DNA from: Phaseolus vulgaris
Taxonomy: Eukaryota > Streptophyta > Magnoliopsida > Fabales > Fabaceae
Reading direction: 5' to 3'
DNA length: 64,000 nucleotides
NCBI RefSeq assembly: GCF_000499845.2
Contig: NC_023758.2
Location: 49,438,921-49,502,920, forward strand
The notes below the pieces were generated by a model that was not told the origin of the DNA, did not search any database, and saw only the letters and a program-made list of their open reading frames with translations. The position numbers and the translations under genes are program-made. Numbering within the stretch: position 1 is the first letter of the stretch; every line of letters begins with the position of its first letter. Below, one piece after another: positions 36,790 to 47,800 of this stretch.

Positions 36790-37679
36790 GTGAAAGAGAA
36801 GATCCATGGAAGCTGGTTTGAGACTTCTTAGAGAAGGAGAACACATCTTCAATCAAATACACAAGCCTCAACATAATTCAATCTAATTATCCTTTCTTTT
36901 AGTCAAGATGTAAAATCATGTTTGTACATAATTTTTTTTTATAAAATCACTGTCTTGTTATTTTTTAAATTATCACTCATTAATAGGATGCTTTATTTTC
37001 AGTCTATTTATTACTCCTTTATGATCCAATTCAAATTTAAGAAAAAATATATATTTTAAAGCTAGATTAGCTTTTATATATTATGTTATTTGAAAGACGT
37101 AAATATATAATGATATTATAATCTAAATTATTTACACACACAACTTAAATTTTAATTATTAATTCTAAATTATAATGGAGTAAATGTAAAATGAATCATA
37201 CTTTTAATTGAAAACATTAATAAACTAATTAAAAATTTATAAAAAATCTTTCTTATAATATCGTGTAAATCTTGCTTATAATAATATGGAATACAAATTG
37301 TAGCATTTAGTTAAAAATCCTTTAAGACGTGAGGTTGAACATAGAAGGAAGAGGAGGATAAATAAAAGGTATGAAATTGTAGAAGAAGATTATTGCATAG
37401 ATGTAATAAATGAGTTTGAATATATTTGATGTGTTTGGAAATATACGAAGGTAGAGAAAAATGGGTTTGATTTGATGTGGACTGCTTTGGAATATTAGGG
37501 AACAACATTCACAATCTAATCTTCAATTTATACATACATTGCCTTTTTTGAGACACCTTTTCTTTTCAGTCTTCCTTTGTTTTTCTTTTTTAAAATATTA
37601 ATATTCAATTGTCTAAATCAAATATATTAACACCTTTTTTGTTTTTATGAAAAATATTTCATTATATAAATTTCACTAT

Positions 37680-38130
37680 AGGATATTGTATTGATCGAGG
37701 ATAAACGATCGGTAGAGATTCCAATATTTGGCTAGAGCCGATCGATACGACTAAAACGATTAAACATAACAAAAGATTAACAAGATCAAACCACGATTAA
37801 GCATTAGGTAATACATATTTAATTATGATCCGAAAATATAATTTATTTCAATAAAAAAAGTCCATGATTACCATATAAATAGTCACACATCTTGAGAAAA
37901 ATGTATGTCGTTATCATACATTAATTACACCGAGCATCGAATAACGAAATCTCACTTGAGCGTTAGAATGTCTTTTACAAATACCATTTGAGCTTGGAGT
38001 TTACAGATATGAGAAGAAGAGACACGAAAGGAGAGTTGTGAAGTTGTTCCGAAAAGAGGAGTAAAGATAGACCGACTCATAAGAAAGACAATCGTTTTCT
38101 TAGTTTCAACTCCGTTTAAGAAAAAATATC
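37680..38130. repeat. Possible retroelement remnant, inverse to the one at 32 kb
   Basis: Less AT-rich than its flanks, with 'gatcgaggataaacgatcgg', 'gagccgatcgatacgac' and 'cttgagcgttagaatgtctt'. The last string resembles the reverse complement of 'aaaaggcactccgacgctcaa' at about 32117. No reading frame survives. Weak evidence. Confidence 0.3.
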
Positions 38131-38379
38131 GATACTATAATCATTAAAATCTCATAAAACAATTATAAATAATTTTTCAATAAAAATATTATGAAGCATT
38201 ATATTTAAAAATATAGACTCTTACGTCCTATACTAAGTTTTTGTAAGAATTTATTTTTTGAATAAAATTTCCCTTGGAAATGGAGGAAGAATTTACCAAA
38301 AACTCATGAATTGTTTATGGGCACAGAAGCCCAATATCCCCACTGGTATGGTTTTGCTATAATTTTAAAGGTGTTTCTT

Positions 38380-38640
38380 CTTGCACATTAACAAATTTCT
38401 TTCTTGCACCCCATCAATTTTCAAAAAGGGTGTTTTACTTTTTTCAGAATGTTTCTAAAACAAAATTTTCAGAAATGTGTTTTTTGGAATAAATTATTCC
38501 GATTCTATAATTTGAAATATATTATTTAGAATAAATTTATCAAATTTTATAATTTTGAAATGCTCTTTTCTTTTAAAAAAATAATATTTTTAAATTATAA
38601 AATCCAAAAAATACTTTTAAATTTATAAATATCTTATAAA
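38380..38640. repeat. Degenerate repeat block, TGCACC-end family
   Basis: Starts TTCTTGCACATTAAC and TTTCTTTCTTGCACCCCATC, followed by 'aaaagggtgttttactttttt' and imperfect alternations of 'ggaataaattattccgattctataatttgaaat'. The same opening occurs at 27.90 and 54.82 kb. Confidence 0.45.
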
Positions 38641-38755
38641 TTATACAATACAGAAGGTGTAAATAAAAAAATTCCATTTTCTTTTAGGATATATTTTTGA
38701 AAGGTGTGTTATTAGGAAGATACTGCCAAGAGTGTATCTAAGAAGGGACAGAAAG

Positions 38756-38815
38756 CACGTGAGTGGAGGCACCAAGAAGATCCTCCCAATTCTACCACAT
38801 GGAACCACCACGTGG
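38756..38815. promoter_or_regulatory. Paired G-boxes in a GC-richer island
   Basis: CACGTG at 38756-38761 and palindromic CCACGTGG at 38808-38815, about 52 bases apart, flanked by CCAAT-like and CATTGG motifs. The island (about 38.69-38.85 kb) stands out from the AT-rich DNA. The nearest downstream gene start is over 1 kb away (PEAMT), so either a distal element or a relic promoter; function is unproven. Confidence 0.4.
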
Positions 38816-39214
38816 CCAAACATCATTGGCACAATCAGATCCCAACAGATTCATTTTATGTGTACCAAATAATATCATTTTATTATTTATTCCATCAATG
38901 TAGTATAATGATAAGATGATTTTTATTTGAATTTCTTGTATAATATTTTATGCGACCAAGCAAATATTTTTAAAAAATACTTATGTAATGTAAAAAAGAG
39001 ATTATGATGTACTTTAAAATATAAAAAAAGAGAGCTTTGTGTAAACTTTTGAAAAACCACAATATTAACAAAATTTGAAGAAAAAAAAGCCCCACTCAAC
39101 TTCAAAATAATGCATTCTTATTAAAAGATTATACTTTTTAACTTGCATAGAGATTTACTTATATTCAAATTTGATAGAAAGCTATGAGACTTAACATTTA
39201 AATGGTGTTCTCAT

Positions 39215-39590
39215 GTCGGATACATGTATTGGATACCGATACTTGTAAAATATCAAATTCAAAAAATATTTGTTGGATTTCTAAAAATTTTAACATTATT
39301 TTAATATAATTTTTAAAAAAATACATTAATTTTCTAAAAACTCAAATTTATTGTATAAATTTGTATTATAATTACAAAAATAAGGAACAAATCATTTTGA
39401 ACCAGCTATGAGAAACATGTTTTTGTTAAATTTTTTTTTGAAACATACTTCTACACATAAATCTTTATTGTCAATTTATATAATTTATAATTATATAATA
39501 TATAGATATGTGTCATCGTATTTGCATTTTAGAGATTATACTTATCTCCGTATCAATATTCTTGTTCGTGTTGTATGAATGTCTTTGGGA
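39215..39590 (+). repeat. Dispersed repeat family, copy A
   Basis: Shares, in order, 'gatacttgtaaaatatcaaattcaaaaaatatttgttggatttct', 'acattaattttctaaa(a/g)actcaaatt', 'tattgtataaa' and 'aataaggaacaaat' with copy B at about 62.74-63.26 kb. Copy C near 56.69-56.99 kb is inverted. Non-coding; no terminal repeats could be fixed with confidence. Confidence 0.75.
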
Positions 39591-39842
39591 CATTGATAAA
39601 AAGTAACATTTGTTATTATGAATTTAGTGTGAGATTTATGGGTTATAAATAATTTGAGTGATATAAAAAAAGCAGGTGGTGTATAACATATGGTTGATTT
39701 AATTTGTAATAAATATTAATAGTGAAAAAAGCATAGTGTATATTTGATATGATATTTGTTGTAGAAGAAGATGGTGTGTTATATATATAGATATAGGGTT
39801 GAAGCGGAGAAAGAAGAGATAGAAAGAAAGGAAAGAAGGGTA

Positions 39843-39920
39843 ATGCAGCAAAGAGGAGGAAGTAACAACCGTAGATCAAGGAGTTTCTCAAGGTCTCGTC
39901 TCGCAATTGAAGGCACTTAG
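39843..39920 (+). CDS. Upstream ORF in the PEAMT mRNA leader (25 codons)
   Basis: A short complete ORF starting at an ATG in a purine context (GGGTAATGC) and ending TAG at 39918-39920, 86 bases before the PEAMT start. It encodes a basic Arg/Ser-rich peptide: MQQRGGSNNRRSRSF then SRSRLAIEGT. Arabidopsis NMT1/PEAMT has a conserved-peptide uORF that represses translation in response to phosphocholine; position, length class and the Arg/Ser-rich composition fit the same uORF. That correspondence is from established knowledge of this gene family, not from an alignment I could run. Confidence 0.75.
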   Translation: MQQRGGSNNRRSRSFSRSRLAIEGT

Positions 39921-40006
39921 CCATCGCACCATTTTCTTCTCTCTGTTTTCTTCTTTTCTCTTCTTCTCTTCTCTGTTCTCTTCTGTTCTGTTCTGTTCCT
40001 TCATCA

Positions 40007-43000
40007 ATGGCTTCAGGTCAGATCGCCCCTTTTTCTTTCTTTCTTTCTTCTTCCATTTTGATCAATTTCAACTTAACTCATCGCTTTTCATTGACTCTTA
40101 TGTGCAGGAAATGAAAATGGTGTCAATGAGCGCGACATGCAGAAACTCTACTGGGTTCAACATTCCGCTGATTTGTCCGTTGAGGCAATGATGCTCGATT
40201 CCAAAGCCGCTCATCTCGACAAGGAAGAGAGACCCGAGGTCTTCTCTCTCTCTCTCTCTCTCTTATCCTTTAATCTTTGTTTCACTCACCTTGCAATACG
40301 CATTTCAAAATATTCTCCTTCAACTTGATCTCTTATAGATTTGATCTGTTCGCTCCAACAAAACCAACAACTGTTGTACTGTTCTTGTGCTGTGTCTTTT
40401 CTCCCTCGTCTTGAAAACTGTATGGGTTACACTTTGGACTGCAAATTTTATCTTTTCAGGAAAAGTCATCACTGCTTGCCACATCTTTGCTTTAGATCCA
40501 TCTATTTTACATTGCTAAAATATGCTTCTGAAGTAAATTCTCTCTTCTTCCTGTGCCATATTTGGGTTTATGGTTATAATTGTGAATCAAATTAGTACTT
40601 TATCCTGTTAATTTGCTTTATATTACAAGCAGCAGAGTGGGTTGCAAGTTTCTCTGTGTATGTACACATTTCTCAATATCTCACCCCCTTTTCTTCTTTA
40701 AGCTGTTCGTGCTTTTGCAGGCAACTCATCTGTTCTATTTTTGTTTACCTAGGTACTTTCTCTGTTACCGCCGTGTGAAGGAAAGTCCGTTATAGAGCTG
40801 GGAGCAGGTATCGGAAGATTTACTGGTGAATTGGCTCAGAAAGCTGGGCAGTTGCTTGCTGTGGACTTCATTGAGAGTGCAATCAAGAAGGTCTTGCATG
40901 GTTTCTTTATTCCGAAAATTAATATGGTTTATTCATGCCAATTTTATACATGCGCGCATTATGAAGTAACCTGAATCACTCGTCTTTCGCAATGTTTTGC
41001 AGAATGAAAGCATCAATGGACACCACAAGAATGTCAAATTTCTGTGTGCTGATGTCACGTCTCCAAACATGTCGAGTAGTGTTTCTGAAGGATCAGTTGA
41101 TGTGATTTTCTCGAATTGGTTACTTATGTATCTTTCAGATAATGAGGTCAGTTTTGTTTATTTTAGAGAATATAAGTTTGCAAAATTTTCATGATTCTGT
41201 TCTCAATGCGGGCCTCCAGGAGTTACCCTTTTTGTTTTTCTCCTGATCCCTTAGGTTGAAAAATTAGCTGAAAGGATGATCAAATGGTTAAAAGATGGTG
41301 GGTATATATTCTTCAGAGAATCTTGTTTCCATCAGTCGGGAGATTCAAAGAGAAAACACAACCCTACGCACTACAGGGAACCTAGATTTTACACCAAGGT
41401 TTGTTCTTTCGAGTGTGGTTACATTCCTTCCTTAGTCTGTTTGAATAAAAATGTGCTGGACGTCAAGTTTGGTCTCATTTGTAGTGTGTGATTTTTATAT
41501 TATGGAGTCAAAACCTTTGGATCAAATTCAATAAAGCATATTTTAAAGTGTAATTAAACTGGTTTAGTGGCAGTTTTTGTGGTTGGAAAGATGGACCGTG
41601 GATCATGGGTTCCTTTCCAAATTTTAGTGTCTGTTTCGTGTTAAATTCTTTTCAAACTAAAATTTCTTTTTGACAATGATTGGGTTTAAGTACTCATGGA
41701 TAAGAAGTGCCCAGAAGTTTAACTATTGAGATTTTAATGAAAATAATATTTTTACATGCTATCAACTTAAATCAAACTCAGCTGAAAATTGTCTTAAAAC
41801 AGATGTAATTCCCTGTTGCAAGAGAAAAGATCTTTGATCTGTTTAATGCCACTGTTTCAAGATTTTTATGTTTTATGTATAGTTGGCATAGACAAAGAGC
41901 TGTCTGTATTTTAGAGGAAACAACCTTCTCTAAAACCTTGGTTTTGATGACTTTGATCTCTGAACCCTTTTTCTCATGCAGGTTTTTAAAGAGTGTCATA
42001 TGAGTGATAATACTGGAAATTCCTTTGAGCTTTCTCTCATTGGCTGTAAATGCATTGGAGCTTATGTCCGAAACAAGAAGAATCAAAACCAGGTAATAAA
42101 ATTGGGTTTCCATTTCTTGCAAAGTATTGTAATTAATTTCTGCTTACCCAATTGACTGACTATAACTGTTTTGTTGCATAGATCTGCTGGATATGGCAAA
42201 AAGTTAAATCAGTAGACGATAGGGGTTTCCAGCGGTTCTTGGATAGAGTTGAATACAGTCATAAGAGTATTTTACGATATGAGCAGATGTATGGCCCAGG
42301 CTTTGTGAGCACCGGTGGACTTGGTATGCCTTAAAAATTTTCTTTCTCTGGTTATGCATTACTATCGTAGAGATCTTTCCTTTTTCCTTAAAACTGATAT
42401 GGTAGTATGATCTTACTTACTGTCCACAAGAGCGATCTCTTCTCATTTACCGGATATACATAACCAGCTGGTTGCTATGTAGTGATTTGCTCCATGACTA
42501 CAAGGTCTTCATAAGTTATGATTTTGGAATTGTGAGAGGGACCTTGCCGTGCAAGAAAGAGTTGTTCATTATTTTCCTACTTTTTTCTTTCATTCTGAAA
42601 ATGTAGTTTCTGTCAATGGCGAAATATTTGTACGACAGCTCCATTTAATATAGTTTTGATTTTTAGACTATTTCATAAACTTTTTGCAAAATGTGGCATT
42701 TCATCATTCTTAGTTTAATATATTTTTTGTTATAGAAATATGTAATTATACTCTTTTGATTAATAAATTCAGTTGTTATGAACATATTTATATGCATATT
42801 TTTTTCTCTCTACTAGCATATAGGAAGTGTAGTCTCTTTTTGGTAAAAATGACTAGAAGATCTGATACTTTGATCACTTAATGTTGTTCTATTTTTCCTC
42901 TTATTCTTAGATTGCTTAATATTGTATCATACTTGGGTATTTTTTTAAATCTTTTTTCTTCTGAAAATCTCATGGTCTGAATCTTGGAGGTCAGGTGCTG

Positions 43001-44144
43001 TGTGTTTATAATTGTTGTCTCTATGTATCTTAACCTGCCATGTTCTGCTTCTCTGCTTGGCAGAAACGACAGAGGAATTTGTGGCAAAACTAGGATTAAA
43101 GCCTGGTCAGAAAGTTCTGGATGTTGGTTGTGGTGTTGGGGGAGGTGATTTCTACATGGCTGAAAATTTTGATGTCGAGGTTGTTGGCATTGACCTCTCC
43201 ATAAATATGATTTCCCTCGCCATTGAACGTGCTATTGGACTGAACTATGCTGTTGAATTTGATTGCGCGGATTGCTTTAAAAAATCGTATCCTGACAATA
43301 CATTTGATGTAATCTACACTCGTGACACCATGTTACATGTCAAAGTAAGGAGCTGTCCTTTTTCTTTTCTTGTTTAATTGTTGATTTTGGCAGTGTTATA
43401 TGCGTTATACCTTGAAATACATTAAATATCAAATGTGATATGCGGAGGAGAAACCAACTTTACTCTGGATCAATGCAGGATAAACCGACATTATTTAGAT
43501 CATTTTACAAGGGGTTGAAACCTGGAGGAAAAATTCTAATTACCGATTATTGCAAAAGTGCTCAAAGTCCGTCTTCAGAATTTGCCGAGTACATTAAAAA
43601 AGGAGGATATTATCTCCATGACATGAAAGCGTATGAGAAGGTATTGTTGGCTTGTGCTATCAGTGTAAACACCTTGCTTAATATTAACTTATCCTCTGAT
43701 TGTCAATCTCCTCTTCTAAATCTTTTTCAGATGCTCGAGGATGCTGGATTTGATGATCTCATTGCTGAAGATCGAACTGATCAGGTTTTTGTGACCTTAC
43801 GACATACTCTGCTTAGTATCTGCATTTTTTTTATTGTGGTTCTAAAGTACTAATAGCTTTATTACTTGTGCGGTTTAGTTCGTGAAAACACTACAGAAGG
43901 AGTTAGATGCCCTTGAGAACAAGAAGGATGATTTCATTCGTGACTTCAGCGAGGTGGGTTTTTTCATTATGTTTACAAGATAGTTTTTTTTATGGCATTT
44001 GTTTCTCTGTAAAAAACCATTGACGGTGGGATTCATTGTTTTCAGGAAGATTACAATGAAATTGTGGAAAGATGGAAGGCAAAGCAGAGCAGGGGTGCAT
44101 CTAAAGAGCAGATGTGGGGCCTGTTCATTGCCAAGAAAAATTGA
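40007..44144 (+). CDS. NMT1: Phosphoethanolamine N-methyltransferase (PEAMT)
   Basis: Cytosolic enzyme that methylates phosphoethanolamine three times with S-adenosylmethionine to make phosphocholine, feeding phosphatidylcholine and, in some plants, glycine betaine. Twelve exons: 40007-40016, 40108-40238, 40753-40890, 41003-41146, 41255-41398, 41982-42092, 42182-42323, 43064-43344, 43479-43640, 43731-43784, 43879-43953, 44046-44144; 496 residues, as in plant PEAMTs. Two tandem Class I methyltransferase domains: motif I of the first is [15 protein letters not shown] (from residue 60), of the second [15 protein letters not shown] (from residue 291). [15 protein letters not shown] near the N terminus and [13 protein letters not shown] late in the protein are characteristic. 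The first coding exon holds only 10 bases. Upstream ORF and TATA region suggest translational control. No defect seen. Confidence 0.97.
40243..40265. repeat. (CT)n microsatellite at the start of PEAMT intron 2
   Basis: About 11 CT units starting a few bases after the donor of the intron 40239-40752. Close enough to the 5' splice site that length change could matter, but there is no evidence that it does. Confidence 0.9.
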
Positions 44145-44890
44145 CATGCTTTGTTGCTGTCATTTGTCTTGTTCTATTATATTTAGTTTATGTGTGACTC
44201 TAATGTTTTGAATAATGATTTATATGTTATTCTTGGTTTAAAGTTCATAGCTTTAGGATAACTTGCCATTGGCATTGGTTTGAATAATTGGTGAATCAGC
44301 TAGAACCACTTCACGCTCATCTTATTTGGATAAAATACAGTTTTGACCGTGAAGAAGCTGGAGAAAATCATTTCACCACAAGGCCAACGTTTAAATAAGA
44401 ATCAAAAGAAATATTATCTTCCTAAAAAAGTTTAAATAAATAGATCCATAATCTTGGTGGTGATAAATAGTGAGTTATGTGGTTCTTTAATTAGTGTATT
44501 TGGTTCATATAATTTTAACTAGTAGTATGTGATATGTAATAAAAAATAATTAATACTAAAATCGTATATGTGAAAAATAATTTTTATTTTTATTAAAGAC
44601 AAGAAATTCTAACACACTTTTTTTAAGGTGAAATTAATATTTTCAATGCGAGACAAGTTGAGTTCTTCAAATTTTTTTTTTGCATACAATAGGATAAAAA
44701 AAATAAAGAAGAAAGAGGAGAGAGAGAGACGAAGATGGTGATACAGAATACAAAAGGAAGTGTGCATGACGTGACTGTTTTAATTAATATAATAAAAAAT
44801 GCACTTTTTTTCTTACAGTTTTCTATATTAAACTGGTTTGCTCAAAGCTAAAAACCCTAACCCTAGCAGAGAAAGAGAAAGACAGAGAGA
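44145..44890. other. PEAMT 3' flank and POT1 promoter
   Basis: AT-rich intergenic DNA between two same-strand genes. It ends in the POT1 leader, which contains a telo-box at 44852-44860. No additional gene. Confidence 0.6.
44852..44866 (+). promoter_or_regulatory. Telo-box in the POT1 leader/promoter
   Basis: AAACCCTAACCCTAG, a telo-box (AAACCCTAA) with a partial second unit, 25-39 bases upstream of the POT1 ATG. Telo-boxes are common near plant transcription starts and bind TRB and PUR-alpha type proteins. Confidence 0.8.
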
Positions 44891-47800
44891 ATGGGATCGG
44901 TGGACAAATACACGATTATGACACTCAAAGATGTTTTTAAATCTGTGGATCAGAAAGTAAATGTGGTTGGCGTTGTTCTTGAAACTGGCTTCCCAAAGCC
45001 AACAGCGGGCACGGGTAAACCCTAAACCCTAAATTTCTTCATTTCGCTTTACAAAGTTTGGATCTTTCGGAGTTTCACTGGCAATGATGATTAAAAGGCC
45101 GGACTTACGGCTGCCATTTACTTCCTTGGTAGTAGATTGATGAACTTTATCGTGAAAGTGTGTTCTGAGCCAGCACTCCCTATTTTCCTTTTCCTTTTCA
45201 TGTCGTTTTTTAAAACAATGTTGAAATAGAGGAATGAGGGAAAGATAGAGGAAAGTTTGAAGCTGATAGAAAAACAAAATCAATTTTGTTTTTGTTTTTA
45301 TTAGTTAACTTTTCCATTCTTACGAGCTTGTGCTTTTGGTCCCCTTAATTTTGATGAATACTCACACTCAAGTGTATGTTCTTTACTTTAGGTTTCAGGT
45401 CTCTCCCAAGTTATCATTAACATGTAACATCTGCTAACTATATATTTTATCATGTATAAATAATGCAGATTTCTGTTCCATCCTCAAAATAATTGATGCC
45501 ACACATCACGATATGGCCATGACTGTCAACATTTTTGCTGAAAGTACAGAAAAACTTCCCCTTGTTGCTGCTGTTGGGGATGTAATTCAACTTTGTCGTG
45601 TCTTGGTAATATCTAATACTGGTATTAACTTTTGTATGTAGAGATATGTTTGCTTTTGTTTTCTGGTCCTTCTTGGCTTTTATATACATGTTTCTGATGA
45701 TAAAAAGGCTTTAATGTTGACATGTTATTTCATAATTCTGCCAAGAACTGAAAATACATTGAGCATCAACTCTTCATTTGCTTCATTCTGTGGAAGTTGA
45801 ATGGAAGTAAACTTCACTAAGTGTAGAAATAGATAGACAAATTTGTTCTTTTTTTCTATGAACTTTTTCTCTTGTAATTTGTAGGTAAAAGAACATAATG
45901 GGGAAGTAAATGCTGTTTTCAACAAAAAATATTCCTCATTTGCTTTATTTAAAGGCAAAGATGGTGATGATTTATACCCGTATCAAGTTTATTCTAATTT
46001 TCACCCCAGATATGTAGACAAGTTGCTCATACATAGGCTGAGAAAATGGCTTGTCAATTTCCAGCTTCATGAAGGTCCTCTATTATTTCAGCTTTAATGT
46101 ACCTGAATTCAGTTTATATTTGTCTTTAATTTCTGTTGTCTAATTTAAACATAATCTCTGCACATGCATGTATACACTCAGTTACTTCTAACTCGTGGTC
46201 AAATCAAAAGGTGAAAGAACTCGGTTTAAATTCTCTTCTTACAATCCATAATTATTCTTCGATGTATAAATCTCAAGACATAAACTGCTTGGGCATTTTC
46301 TAAAACGCTCATTAAAAGAATCTGAATCCCTGGTATGAACATGTAATTGATTCAAAGAGGAAAAAGTTGTTTGAGGCATATTTCATTCCTTCTTGGGCCT
46401 GTAGAATTGTTGTGATGATATGATACTTAGTTACTTATCAGGCAATGCTTCTTTGGTACGGGTGACTTCTGGAAGGAGTATTTTGCTGCTTGTTATAAAT
46501 TAGCTGTTTCTAAATTAATTGGCTTGATCAAGATCATGCTTCATCTTTAATGAAATCAATTTATGCTTTAAGGTTTTCTGCTTAAGTCGTTCAGTAGTTA
46601 TTGGTTTATTATAAACTTCATCTAGTTTTCTATTGTGAACTGTGTAGATTCTAGTAAATTTCCCATGTTCAGAGAAATCAAGGAAGAGACTTACATTAAT
46701 TTGGCTTGCAAGGTAATTCAGCTATTTTCTAGTTCTGATATTTTGTATGATTGAGTTCGAGAGATCCTACTTTTACCTTTAGTTGTTACCACACCAAGTT
46801 GTTGATTCTTTATCATACTTTTACTTTTTTGTTCCACATTAAGATCCTTCACTGCTGTGAGGCTGCGAACGATGAATGGTTTATCTTTGCCTGGGATGGT
46901 ACCGATACCCTACCAAATGCCATATCTTCAAAGTGAGTTGCTGCTATTTTACTTTTACGTTGTCAGCTCAGTTCATTTTCCCAAATGTACATCCAGAGTT
47001 TGGATATAATTAATTTCTTATAACTGCTTTCTAGTAACTCTTTTTATAAAGTCCTATTGAAGGCAAGTTGCTGGAAATAGGCATAACAAATTCCATGGTT
47101 GGTGTTTTATTGCTTTCCATTCAGGAAAATTAATGATATTATTTTTTCGATTATTGTGTGCTATTTATCTTCTCCAACACTCCCCTCCCCCTTCTTACTT
47201 GGCTGTGGCAAAGGAAGTTTTGACAAGTGGTTTAATTGTAATGACATCCCAAGAATTGTAAAGTTTAGATTGGATAGAATGTTTTTATTTTTATATTATA
47301 AAAAACATCAACTGGGAGAATTAAGTGAGTTAAAATAGGATGGAACGTAGCATTTTAATAATGGAATAGCTAATCGAATTGAGTATAACTGTATAAGGTT
47401 AACTGGTGACAATTTTTGTCCACTAAAAAAGGTGGAACGAAGGGGAATAGGACAAAACTATTCCACTGTCTGTGTGCCAAATGCTACCTTAGATTGGAGT
47501 AATGTTTATTTCGCTTAACTAGGTTTCACAATTTTGTTTGCTTTTTGTATTAATTATAATATTTTAATTTGTGAGAGTGGTCTAATATAAATTTTATTTG
47601 TTTTCTGAATTGCAGCTTAGAAGATGAACTTAATCATCCACTTCCTTTACAACTGGAACCTTTGCCTTTGCCAAGAGAGATTTTATGTACTTTTCCAGCT
47701 GTTGGATCCATCCTGAGAATAACTTTGGAGGAATATGTTGGGAAGAGGCAACTCTACCTTCTAAGCATTGGTAAATGGGTCAAGTTTACGAATATGCGTC

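Larger units (their letters stand above)
36790..39842. other. Intergenic DNA between PIN1 and the PEAMT gene
   Basis: AT-rich, no supportable gene. It holds a possible retroelement remnant at about 37.68-38.13 kb, a TGCACC-family repeat block at 38.38-38.64 kb, a GC-richer segment with two G-boxes at 38.69-38.85 kb and dispersed repeat copy A at about 39.21-39.59 kb. A TATATATAGATATAGG TATA region lies at about 39780-39796, just ahead of the PEAMT leader. Confidence 0.6.
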
